From assembly GCA_002435755.1 (NCBI GenBank), contig DIYH01000046.1:1-64000 (forward strand): DNA of 64,000 nt, read 5' to 3'. This stretch comes from Flammeovirgaceae bacterium UBA6059 (GTDB taxonomy: Bacteria; Bacteroidota; Bacteroidia; Cytophagales; Cyclobacteriaceae). Below the pieces are notes generated by a model that was not told where the DNA came from, did no database searches, and worked only from the letters and a program-made list of their open reading frames with translations. This document shows positions 17,515 to 25,002 of the stretch, piece after piece. The number at the start of each line of letters is the position of its first letter. The first letter of the stretch is position 1. The translations under genes were made by a program, and so were the position numbers.

Positions 17515-18728
17515 GGTGTTGTAGAAGCAGCATTGGCAAAGGTTGATTGTGTATAAATATTCAGTTTCCGCAAATCAATAATGTTTCCACTTAGCAAGTT
17601 CAAATATCGCTTGGTGCGCAAGTAACGATTAGTATTAAAATCATCATAGTTAGGAGAAGCTGAATTTACTGAGCTGATCCTAACTTGTTTCGACGCGTGG
17701 ATAAAGGAACTGTCACCAACCCACATCCCTACGTGGACGACACGCTCTCTCAACTCTTCTGATTTTGGTCTACCGAAAAACAAAAGGTCACCGGGCTGTA
17801 GTTTGCCCCACTCCATCTTATCATCAACCAGCTCTCCAGCGTGTACTTGTTGTGAGGCATCACGAGGGATGATCAATCCATTCATTAGATAGAGACTCTT
17901 AGTAAACCCGCTACAGTCCATACCTTTAACAGAAGTACCTCCCCAAAGGTATGGTCGACCCATTAAGTCCATTGCCTGATCAATCATCGGTTCAGCTTCT
18001 TCATTTGTCAGACTAATCCATTCTTCGAGTTCTATTGATTCAGATTTCCTTAGATACGCTGTTCGTCCATCAGGGTAGGCGACCTCAAAATGATTGGTCG
18101 ATTCACCAGCCATAGATAGCACATCACCCAACACAAGATCGCTCACATTACCCGATTCTTCCTCGTCCATATATGCGTAACCAGAAACAGCCGTATAGAT
18201 CACCTTGGTCTTAGATTGCCATTCGTTGTAATCAGCCTCATTCATAAGGATCAGTCCACCATGATCTATCCAGCTGATATAGTCATCAGGCGTTTGCACA
18301 AGGTACCACTCCCCTTCCTGATCCAGTACCCTGACAGGCATACCCAGTAACGCCTGGGTCGCTAATTCACCAGAATGTCTCGGTTGAGATCTTATATTCG
18401 AAACCGAGTTATTGATAATCCCCCAATGCTTACCTGCTAACTTTTCAGATGGAAGTACTTCCAGGTTGTCGATGTATGAGACCTGCTTTTCATTAAGTGA
18501 ATTAAACAATGCTGTCTTAGCTTCTAACATATCGGTCTTACCAGAAATGACTATACCTCCTTTTGAAGACTTAGCTTCGACTTTGAATATGGCCACTCTC
18601 CCGTCAGGAGCGAATTGCCCCTTCAATTCCGTTAAAAGGGATTCCAAGCCATTGTCTTGTTGCTGAGGGGTAGAATCACAAGCCAATAGCATTGATGTAA
18701 GCATTAAATAAATGAAGTATTTCATCAT
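17511..18728 (-). CDS. NlpC/P60-family (C40) cell-wall peptidase lipoprotein
   Basis: 405 residues. The lipoprotein leader has its acceptor at Cys17 (MLLAC). Two bacterial SH3-like domains occupy about 95-235 (NIRSQPRHSGELATQALLGMPVRVLD). The C-terminal NlpC/P60 domain (245-365) contains catalytic Cys272 in DCSGF, His332 in VVHVGMW and a second His344 in FIHAS. These enzymes cleave gamma-D-glutamyl-diaminopimelate bonds in peptide stems of peptidoglycan. The layout matches the gamma-D-Glu-mDAP endopeptidases with two SH3b modules. It probably acts in the periplasm, attached to a membrane, in wall turnover or recycling. It is transcribed divergently from the NhaC-type antiporter gene. Confidence 0.9.
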   Translation of the reverse strand: MMKYFIYLMLTSMLLACDSTPQQQDNGLESLLTELKGQFAPDGRVAIFKVEAKSSKGGIVISGKTDMLEAKTALFNSLNEKQVSYIDNLEVLPSEKLAGKHWGIINNSVSNIRSQPRHSGELATQALLGMPVRVLDQEGEWYLVQTPDDYISWIDHGGLILMNEADYNEWQSKTKVIYTAVSGYAYMDEEESGNVSDLVLGDVLSMAGESTNHFEVAYPDGRTAYLRKSESIELEEWISLTNEEAEPMIDQAMDLMGRPYLWGGTSVKGMDCSGFTKSLYLMNGLIIPRDASQQVHAGELVDDKMEWGKLQPGDLLFFGRPKSEELRERVVHVGMWVGDSSFIHASKQVRISSVNSASPNYDDFNTNRYLRTKRYLNLLSGNIIDLRKLNIYTQSTFANAASTTP

Positions 18729-18818
18729 GCTCCGAAATTACTAACTAATTTCTTTCATCAAATCGAAGCAGGCATTTGATGACTGATTTTGTAGCTTGGC
18801 TGCTAGATTGAGTCATTT

Positions 18819-20294
18819 ATGGAGCACTACGGTTTTTGGTCTGTTCTTCCACCTGTGATTGCGATTGCGTTAGCCATTCGCACTAAGCAAGTTTTCATTG
18901 CACTCATTATAGGTATATGGCTGGGTTGGGTGATCATCAATCAAGGTAACTTGATAGAAGGCACATTCGCCACCATCCAGGCAATGGTGGATGTATTCAA
19001 AGATGACGGGAACACCCGCACTATCATTTTCACACTGTTGGTCGGTGCATTAATTGCTTACATCCAGCGAAGTGGTGGCGTTAATGGATTTATTAACAAA
19101 CTCGATCAGCTTCTCAAGCGATTGGAATCAAGCAAGTGGGGTGACAACCGACTTGTCGTACAAGTGATGGCTGCCTGTACGGGTCTCATCATATTTGTGG
19201 AGTCAAACATCTCCGTACTCACAGTAGGTACACTCTACCGACCCGTTACCGATAGGCTGAAAATACCCAGAGAAAAACTCGCCTATCTCGCAGACTCTAC
19301 CAGCGCACCATCAAGCATTTTGATTCCGTTTAATGCCTGGGGTGCATACATCATGGGACTGCTTGTCATTCAAAATTTTGAGAATCCATTTCAGACATTG
19401 ATGGGAGCCTTTCCTTACAACTTCTACCCATTCCTGGCAGTGATCCTAGTATTCTACTTCATTTTTTCTGGTAAGGACTATGGACCGATGAAAAAAGCAG
19501 AGCTACGAGCCATAGAGGAAGGCAAAGTCATCAATGACGATGCTATACCCATGGTCTCGGACGAGGTAACTGTGCTTGAGGCCAAATCGGACATTCCCAT
19601 TCGAGCGCGTAATATGATCATCCCAATCGCCACAATGGTGGTGATGATGCCGATCATGCTGGTGTACACTGGATGGTCAGCAGAGAGCGAGACTTCAGGC
19701 ATAGGTAGGATTTTCGAAGCAATAGGTCAAGGTTCGGGTTCCGCTTCAGTGTTATATTCAGTGATCACGGCATTGCTCGTAAGTGCAGTCATGTACATGA
19801 TCCAAAAGATCATGACTGGTAAAGAATTGATCGACTTGACACTGAAAGGAATGTCCGGTATGATCTCACTGGCTCTGCTGATGGTCATGGCATTTGCGAT
19901 TGGCAGCCTTTGCAAGAATCTGGGTACCGGTATCTATGTAGCTGAAGTATCAAAAGCCTGGCTCTCTCCTAGCTTGGTCCCTGCCATCGTCTTCATTGTA
20001 AGCTGCTTTATCGCATTCTCAACAGGCACCTCCTGGGGCACCTTCGCTATTATGATTTCAATCGCTGTACCTATGGCACAATCCTTCGACACCAATGTAT
20101 CATTGGCCATTGCCGCGGCACTTGGTGGTGGTGTTTTCGGCGATCATTGTTCGCCTATATCCGATACGACAATCATTTCATCTATGGCTTCAGCTAGTGA
20201 CCATATTGATCATGTAAAGACACAGCTTCCTTATGCGCTGGTAGCTGGCAGTGTTACTTTAGTGTTATACCTAATCCTGGGTTTTGTGCTATGA
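18819..20294 (+). CDS. NhaC-family Na+/H+ antiporter
   Basis: 491 residues with about a dozen membrane helices. NhaC-family signatures are visible: IALIIGIWLGWVI near 30, TLLVGALIAYIQRSGGV, the DSTSAPSSILIPFNAWGAYI segment near 165, and the C-terminal STGTSWGTFAIMISIAVPMA followed by ALGGGVFGDHCSPISDTTIIS, in which the buried Asp and His are typical of the ion-handling core. The expected function is sodium export in exchange for protons at the inner membrane, or amino-acid/sodium exchange as in some relatives. The stop overlaps the start of the downstream peptidase gene by four bases (ATGA), so the two are translationally coupled. Confidence 0.88.
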   Translation: MEHYGFWSVLPPVIAIALAIRTKQVFIALIIGIWLGWVIINQGNLIEGTFATIQAMVDVFKDDGNTRTIIFTLLVGALIAYIQRSGGVNGFINKLDQLLKRLESSKWGDNRLVVQVMAACTGLIIFVESNISVLTVGTLYRPVTDRLKIPREKLAYLADSTSAPSSILIPFNAWGAYIMGLLVIQNFENPFQTLMGAFPYNFYPFLAVILVFYFIFSGKDYGPMKKAELRAIEEGKVINDDAIPMVSDEVTVLEAKSDIPIRARNMIIPIATMVVMMPIMLVYTGWSAESETSGIGRIFEAIGQGSGSASVLYSVITALLVSAVMYMIQKIMTGKELIDLTLKGMSGMISLALLMVMAFAIGSLCKNLGTGIYVAEVSKAWLSPSLVPAIVFIVSCFIAFSTGTSWGTFAIMISIAVPMAQSFDTNVSLAIAAALGGGVFGDHCSPISDTTIISSMASASDHIDHVKTQLPYALVAGSVTLVLYLILGFVL

Positions 20295-21403
20295 TAAGAT
20301 TCTTGATCATAGGGATATTATTGATCCAACAGATTCAAGCTCAGAGATTGCGTGACTATGGAGTAGAGATTGGCGTATTACCTACCGGAAAAAACAACGC
20401 CATCACTGATGTGCCCGAAGTTACGGTCGGGCATGTAACACTTGTCGAAGGTGAAAATATCAGAACTGGTGTCACGGCAATAATCCCACACCAAAGAAAC
20501 ATTTTTCAAGAGAAGATTCCTGCGGCCATCTACATCCACAATGGATTTGGAAAAGTTGCTGGCATCAGTCAAGTCCAAGAACTCGGCAACATTGAGACAC
20601 CTATCATACTCACCAATACATTGAACGTACCCGCAGCTATGAATGCTGTGATCGGATATACGCTCAACCTACCGGGAAATGAAAACGTTCGCTCTGTCAA
20701 TGCTATTGTGGGTGAAACAAACGACGGGAGCTTAAATGACATTCGCGGTAGACATGTGAAAGAGGCTCATGTGTTAGACGCTATTAACAAAGCTAGTTCT
20801 AGTAATATCTCAGAGGGTAACGTAGGAGCTGGAACTGGCACGCGATGCTTTGGTTATAAAGGAGGTATCGGTACAGCCTCACGATTATTACCAGAATCCC
20901 TTGGCGGTTTTACAGTTGGGGTGATCGTGCAAACCAACTTTGGTGGTGTACTAGAAATCGCCGGTGTTCCGATAGGTAAACTTCTGAACAACTATCCATT
21001 CAAAAGCGCACTAGAAAAAGCCGATGGATCTTGCATGATTGTCGTGCTCACAGATGCTCCTCTTGACAGTCGCAATCTCGAACGACTTGCGAAGCGAGCC
21101 TCAATGGGTCTAGCGAAAACTGGTGGTATTGCATCCAATGGAAGTGGTGATTATGTAATCGCCGCTTCAACAAATGAAGCTGTCCGCATTCCTTATGAAA
21201 TGAGTAACGGACTGCTTGAAACACCTGGGCTACATAATGATGCCATGACTCCACTATTTATGGCGGCTATTGAAGCAACCGAGGAGGCCATACTTAACTC
21301 TCTTTTTGCAGCTGAAACAATGACTGGCAATGGCAGAACGGTCAACGCACTACCTAAAGAAGAAGTGATTGAGCTACTCCGGCAATATAGCAGAATAGAT
21401 TAG
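20291..21403 (+). CDS. P1 (DmpA/S58-family) N-terminal nucleophile aminopeptidase
   Basis: 370 residues. A short signal peptide (FLIIGILLIQQIQAQ) exports it. The S58/DmpA core follows: AITDVPEVTVGHVTL, NTLNVPAAMNAVIGYT, NVGAGTGTRCFGYKGGIGTAS and the self-cleavage segment ASNGSGDYVIAAS, in which Ser285 after Gly284 should become the N-terminal nucleophile of the small chain. DmpA-type enzymes remove N-terminal residues, including D- and beta-amino acids, from short peptides. Coupling to an NhaC-type antiporter suggests shared control, perhaps uptake of liberated amino acids with sodium; that link is inference. It is convergent with lysA, six bases away. Confidence 0.88.
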   Translation: MIRFLIIGILLIQQIQAQRLRDYGVEIGVLPTGKNNAITDVPEVTVGHVTLVEGENIRTGVTAIIPHQRNIFQEKIPAAIYIHNGFGKVAGISQVQELGNIETPIILTNTLNVPAAMNAVIGYTLNLPGNENVRSVNAIVGETNDGSLNDIRGRHVKEAHVLDAINKASSSNISEGNVGAGTGTRCFGYKGGIGTASRLLPESLGGFTVGVIVQTNFGGVLEIAGVPIGKLLNNYPFKSALEKADGSCMIVVLTDAPLDSRNLERLAKRASMGLAKTGGIASNGSGDYVIAASTNEAVRIPYEMSNGLLETPGLHNDAMTPLFMAAIEATEEAILNSLFAAETMTGNGRTVNALPKEEVIELLRQYSRID

Positions 21404-21409
21404 ACTGAC

Positions 21410-22576
21410 TTAGTCTCTCAAAAACTCATTCGAGCTAAAGTAAGATTTGGCTTTATCTCGAAGATTATACTGGCTAGCCATTACTTCAGCGTAGGCACCT
21501 GTCGATCTGATTGCCACAAGATCCCCTCGCTCGAGTTTGGACATGTGAATGCCACGTAAAAAAGCATCTGAAGTCTCGCAAATAGGTCCTACGATATCAT
21601 AGGTATCCTCAGCACCCTCACCTGTCAAATTATCAATCTGATGATAGGCCTGATAAAGCGCCGGACGAATTAACTCTGTCATACCAGCATCAATAATGGC
21701 AAAGGTTGTTTTCCTGGCCTGCTTCGTATACAAGACACGAGAAATGATACTACCGCATTGTCCGACGATCGAGCGTCCCAACTCAAAATGAAGCTGTCGA
21801 CCAGATGGTAAGTTCAAGTGGCTTTTGAAGATGTCGAAATAGGTTCTTAACTCAGGGATGGCGTGTACATCAGGACGGTTGTAATCAATCCCCAAACCTC
21901 CACCTACATTGACGAATTCAATCGAAATATCTCGATCATCGAACCAGTTTTGAATTTCATTCACCTTCTCACAGAGTAACTGGTAGCGACTCGTATCCAC
22001 TACCTGCGAACCAATATGAAAATGTAATCCTTTGAGTCTTACATGATCAGAACCACGGATGGTATTCATCACTTCATCGAGCTCCCATGGATTGATGCCA
22101 AACTTGTTCTCCTCCAGGCCAGTTGTGATGAATTTATGTGTTTTAGGGTCCACATTGGGATTAATTCTCAATGCTACTCCGGCAATTGTTCCTTGAGCTT
22201 TTGCCAGATTATTAATCACTGTCAATTCCTGTGCAGACTCACAGTTAAAACAGAAGATTTTATGGCCTAGCGCTAATGAGATTTCACGATCTGATTTACC
22301 TACCCCAGCAAAGACTACCTGATCCGGACCAAACCCCGAATCGATGGCCAATTGCACTTCATTACCACTTACAGCATCAACTCCTAAGCCAGCTGCTTTG
22401 ACCGCCTTAAGTATCTCCGCATTACAATTTGCCTTCATGGCATAATGCACATGATAGCCGTGCTCAATGGCTGCATCCTTTACCACGCCTAGTGTACGGT
22501 CGAGCAGCGACATGTCATAGTAATAAAATGGCGTCTCTAGCCCCCTAAAGCTGTTTATTAATCCTTCTGAAAACAT
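21410..22576 (-). CDS. lysA: Diaminopimelate decarboxylase
   Basis: 388 residues, a fold III PLP decarboxylase. Lys48 in HYAMKANCN binds PLP. Further motifs are GVDAVSGNE, FNCESAQEL, the HFHIGSQ strand near 190, GGGLGID (phosphate-binding glycine loop), ELGRSIVGQCG and GPICETSDAF, the last being the Cys-Glu signature that places it with LysA, not with arginine or ornithine decarboxylases. It makes L-lysine from meso-diaminopimelate in the cytoplasm. It lies four bases after the LD-carboxypeptidase gene, so wall-precursor recycling and diaminopimelate use may be jointly expressed. Confidence 0.93.
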   Translation of the reverse strand: MFSEGLINSFRGLETPFYYYDMSLLDRTLGVVKDAAIEHGYHVHYAMKANCNAEILKAVKAAGLGVDAVSGNEVQLAIDSGFGPDQVVFAGVGKSDREISLALGHKIFCFNCESAQELTVINNLAKAQGTIAGVALRINPNVDPKTHKFITTGLEENKFGINPWELDEVMNTIRGSDHVRLKGLHFHIGSQVVDTSRYQLLCEKVNEIQNWFDDRDISIEFVNVGGGLGIDYNRPDVHAIPELRTYFDIFKSHLNLPSGRQLHFELGRSIVGQCGSIISRVLYTKQARKTTFAIIDAGMTELIRPALYQAYHQIDNLTGEGAEDTYDIVGPICETSDAFLRGIHMSKLERGDLVAIRSTGAYAEVMASQYNLRDKAKSYFSSNEFLRD

Positions 22577-22580
22577 AGAT

Positions 22581-23624
22581 TTAGGCTACTGCCTTTTCTA
22601 ATAGTGATAATGTGAATTTGGAAGTGTCTAGACTTGCTGGAACACCCATCGGCAAAGTTGCATTTTCACTGATATGACCTATCGGAAAACCATACGCGAC
22701 CGGTATGCTGAGTGACGATAGTCGGTCTTCCAACACTTCCTTGAGAGACAGGCTATCGCCAAAATCTGGATCATCAGGTCGAGTTTCACAACCATTGAAA
22801 ACACCTAAGGCAACTCCTGCTGCTTTATTCAATTTTCCACTGTTGAGTATTTGTGTTAGCATCCTGTCCACTCTGTAAGGGGACTCTCCTATCTCTTCGA
22901 TAAACACGATCTTGCCATCAAAGTCAAGGTCGTAAGGTGTACCCATCAATGATACCATCAGTGACAAATTACCACCAACTAAAGGGCCTTGTCCGGTTCC
23001 ATCTTTAATGACAAATGAATAAAAAGCACGATTGGATTCATCAGGCTTGCTGACGGCCTTAAGCTTCACTTCCTTGCCCTTGATCACCACATCTTCGAAG
23101 TACTTTTCTGTTGACTTTGGAAAGGAGGAAGCTGCTACAGGACCATGAAAAGTAACCAATCCCGTATTGGCGTGAATAGCATAATGCAGCGCGGTAATGT
23201 CGCTGTAGCCTATGAAAACTTTGGGATTATTTCTGATAAGATCATAATCAAGCTGACTAACCAATCGACCTGACCCATATCCACCTCTTGCACAGAATAT
23301 TCCCGAGACCTGACTGTCTAAGAACATGTCGTGAAGATCTTTAACCCGCTGTGCATCTGTCCCTGCTAGAAATCCTTTCTTGACGCGCATGTTTGGTGAA
23401 TACTTGACCTTAAATCCTAGTGCCTCCAGATTGGACAATGAGCTTTCAAAGGCAGTTCTAGAAATTGCGCTTGCCGGAGTAATCAGGCCAACGATATCTC
23501 CTTTGCGTAGCGCATTAGGTTTGATAATGTTAATTCGCTGATTCACTGCCGCCATTGAACTCTGCGGTAGCGCCATTACGGTACCTGCCATTGCTGCTTT
23601 TGATATAAAGCCTCGCCTTTTCAT
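22581..23624 (-). CDS. LD-carboxypeptidase (peptidase S66) with Tat-like signal
   Basis: 347 residues from ATG 23624. This start gives MKRRGFISKAAMAGTVMALP, a twin-arginine-like signal of the MKRRxFI type common in Bacteroidota; the earlier ATG at 23660 would displace it. S66 features are ALRKGDIVGLITPAS, FCARGGYGSGRLVSQLDY, and VFIGYSDITALHYA, in which the Ser of GYSDIT is the nucleophile. The conserved FIEEIGESPYRVDRMLTQI and PIGHISENATLPMGV segments carry the remaining triad residues. These enzymes trim the terminal D-Ala from tetrapeptide stems during wall recycling. It sits directly upstream of lysA, which uses the diaminopimelate such recycling frees. Confidence 0.9.
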   Translation of the reverse strand: MKRRGFISKAAMAGTVMALPQSSMAAVNQRINIIKPNALRKGDIVGLITPASAISRTAFESSLSNLEALGFKVKYSPNMRVKKGFLAGTDAQRVKDLHDMFLDSQVSGIFCARGGYGSGRLVSQLDYDLIRNNPKVFIGYSDITALHYAIHANTGLVTFHGPVAASSFPKSTEKYFEDVVIKGKEVKLKAVSKPDESNRAFYSFVIKDGTGQGPLVGGNLSLMVSLMGTPYDLDFDGKIVFIEEIGESPYRVDRMLTQILNSGKLNKAAGVALGVFNGCETRPDDPDFGDSLSLKEVLEDRLSSLSIPVAYGFPIGHISENATLPMGVPASLDTSKFTLSLLEKAVA

Positions 23625-23655
23625 CGCGTCAAAAGTGTTTCTTAAACTGTCAAAA

Positions 23656-23686
23656 AACAAAAAAACCCCGGTGGTTGGCCGAGGTT
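23656..23686 (-). terminator. Terminator of the thrS-infC-rpmI-rplT operon
   Basis: On the minus strand AACCTCGG pairs with CCGGGGTT (one T-G pair) around a seven-base loop and is followed by seven T residues. It lies about 20 bases after the rplT stop and just ahead of the LD-carboxypeptidase start. Confidence 0.82.
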
Positions 23687-23708
23687 CTGATTTTCTAGTC
23701 GGATTAGT

Positions 23709-24053
23709 CTATTTCAGACTATCTACTACAGCTTTGAAAGCCTCGGGGTGGTTCATGGCCAAGTCGGCCAACACCTTTCGATTGAGGTCAATATTTGCTG
23801 CTTTTATCTTTCCCATCAACTCAGAGTAGGACATTCCATGCTCTCTTGCACCTGCGTTAATTCTCTGGATCCAAAGTGCTCTAAACTCCCTTTTCTTCGC
23901 TTTGCGGTCGCGGTAAGCGTAAGTGAGGCCTTTCTCGACTGCATTCTTAGCTACAGTCCAAACATTCTTGCGTCTACCGAAGTAGCCTTTGGCTTGCTTC
24001 AGGACTTTTTTCTTGCGGGCCTTTGCCGCAACATGATTTACTGATCTTGGCAT
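23709..24053 (-). CDS. rplT: 50S ribosomal protein L20
   Basis: 114 residues, full length. The L20 signature runs throughout: MPRSVNHVAAKARKKKVLKQ, AKGYFGRRKNVWTVAKNAVE, AYRDRKAKKREFRALWIQRI and the C-terminal globular part MSYSELMGKIKAANIDLNRK. It binds 23S rRNA early in assembly of the large subunit and in many bacteria represses its own operon. It is the last gene of the infC-rpmI-rplT group and is followed by a clear terminator. Confidence 0.98.
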   Translation of the reverse strand: MPRSVNHVAAKARKKKVLKQAKGYFGRRKNVWTVAKNAVEKGLTYAYRDRKAKKREFRALWIQRINAGAREHGMSYSELMGKIKAANIDLNRKVLADLAMNHPEAFKAVVDSLK

Positions 24054-24137
24054 TTTACTGATTTTTTGAATATTGGCGTCCTTGAAAAAACAAGGCTCTT
24101 GACAAAGCCAATAATCTGGTTAAACATAAAACCGGAG

Positions 24138-24332
24138 TTAGATGCGTAGCATGTCCCTCACATTGTTTTCATCAGACTTGTGTACAAGTCCCATGTGCGT
24201 CAGATTACGCTTTTGCTTCGTTTCTTTCTTAGTCAGAATGTGGCTTTTGAAAGCGTGCTTGCGCTTGATCTTGCCAGTTCCTGTAAGTTTGAACCTCTTC
24301 TTGGCGCCTGACTTAGTCTTAACTTTAGGCAT
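24138..24332 (-). CDS. rpmI: 50S ribosomal protein L35
   Basis: 64 residues, the usual length. MPKVKTKSGAKKRFKLTGTG and KRKHAFKSHILTKKETKQKR are typical of L35, as is the arginine-terminated end with RDMLRI. It lies 22 bases after infC and 84 bases ahead of rplT, in the canonical order. Confidence 0.97.
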   Translation of the reverse strand: MPKVKTKSGAKKRFKLTGTGKIKRKHAFKSHILTKKETKQKRNLTHMGLVHKSDENNVRDMLRI

Positions 24333-24354
24333 TTCTATTGTTTGTTTTACTTAA

Positions 24355-24915
24355 TTACTTCTTTGTTACTGGCTTTGGCGCTAGCATTAATATCATGCGC
24401 TTTCCTTCCAGTTTTGGTAGTTGCTCGACCTTGGCCAACTCTTCCAGAGCCTGGGCAAACTTGAGCAACAATATCTCACCTCTTTCCTTGAACACAATCG
24501 TACGACCAACGAAGTGAACGTATGCCTTTACTTTGGCACCTTCGTTCAGAAACTTCTGTGCATGATTTAGCTTGAACTTAAAATCATGATCATCAGTGTT
24601 GGGACCAAATCTAATCTCCTTGACTACAGTCTTTTGAGCTTTGGCTTTGATCTCCTTCTGCTTCTTCTTTTGCTCGTACTTAAACTTTGAGTAATCGATA
24701 ATTTTACAAACAGGCGGGTCTGCTTTAGGTGAAATCTCTACCAAATCCAGGCTTTGTTCTTTAGCCATTTTGATAGCTTGCTCCACTGGATATACATCCA
24801 CCTTCACATTATCACCGACGACTCTTACTTTCGGGGCTGTAATTCGCTCATTTACACGATAAGGCTCTTCTACTCTGCCTCTTCGTTTAAACCCCTGGTA
24901 CCGCTGTTTACCGAT
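24355..24915 (-). CDS. infC: Translation initiation factor IF-3, ATC start
   Basis: 186 residues when read from ATC at 24915. The N-terminal domain begins GKQRYQGFKRRGRVEEPYRV and NERITAPKVRVVGDNV; the C-terminal domain has SLDLVEISPKADPPVCKIID, YSKFKYEQKKKQKE, EIRFGPNTDDHDFKFKLNHA and LPKLEGKRMILMLAPK. IF-3 binds the 30S subunit and proofreads start codons. A GTG at 24807 would drop the first 36 conserved residues. An in-frame TAA lies two codons before the ATC, so the N-terminal domain can only begin at ATC (or the ACA just before it). A perfect GGAGG sits six bases upstream. Rare AUU/AUC/AUA starts are a known self-regulating feature of infC, because IF-3 rejects non-standard starts. Confidence 0.95.
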   Translation of the reverse strand: MGKQRYQGFKRRGRVEEPYRVNERITAPKVRVVGDNVKVDVYPVEQAIKMAKEQSLDLVEISPKADPPVCKIIDYSKFKYEQKKKQKEIKAKAQKTVVKEIRFGPNTDDHDFKFKLNHAQKFLNEGAKVKAYVHFVGRTIVFKERGEILLLKFAQALEELAKVEQLPKLEGKRMILMLAPKPVTKK

Positions 24916-24930
24916 TGTTTACCTCCTTTT
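24916..24930 (-). promoter_or_regulatory. Strong Shine-Dalgarno site deciding the infC start
   Basis: Read on the minus strand the sequence is AAAAGGAGGTAAACA followed by ATC. GGAGG is the best ribosome-binding match I noticed in the window, where most genes have little or none. It pairs with an unusual start codon to allow IF-3 autoregulation. Confidence 0.8.
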
Positions 24931-25002
24931 TTAGTTCAAGAAATTTTAAGGTCGCAAATATCGAAAGAAATTGCCTAAATAAAAACCAACCTTTTTCAAT
25001 GT

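Noticed and set aside
24355..24807. IF-3 beginning at GTG 24807
   Set aside because: This would remove 36 conserved N-terminal residues; the ATC at 24915 with a perfect ribosome-binding site restores them.
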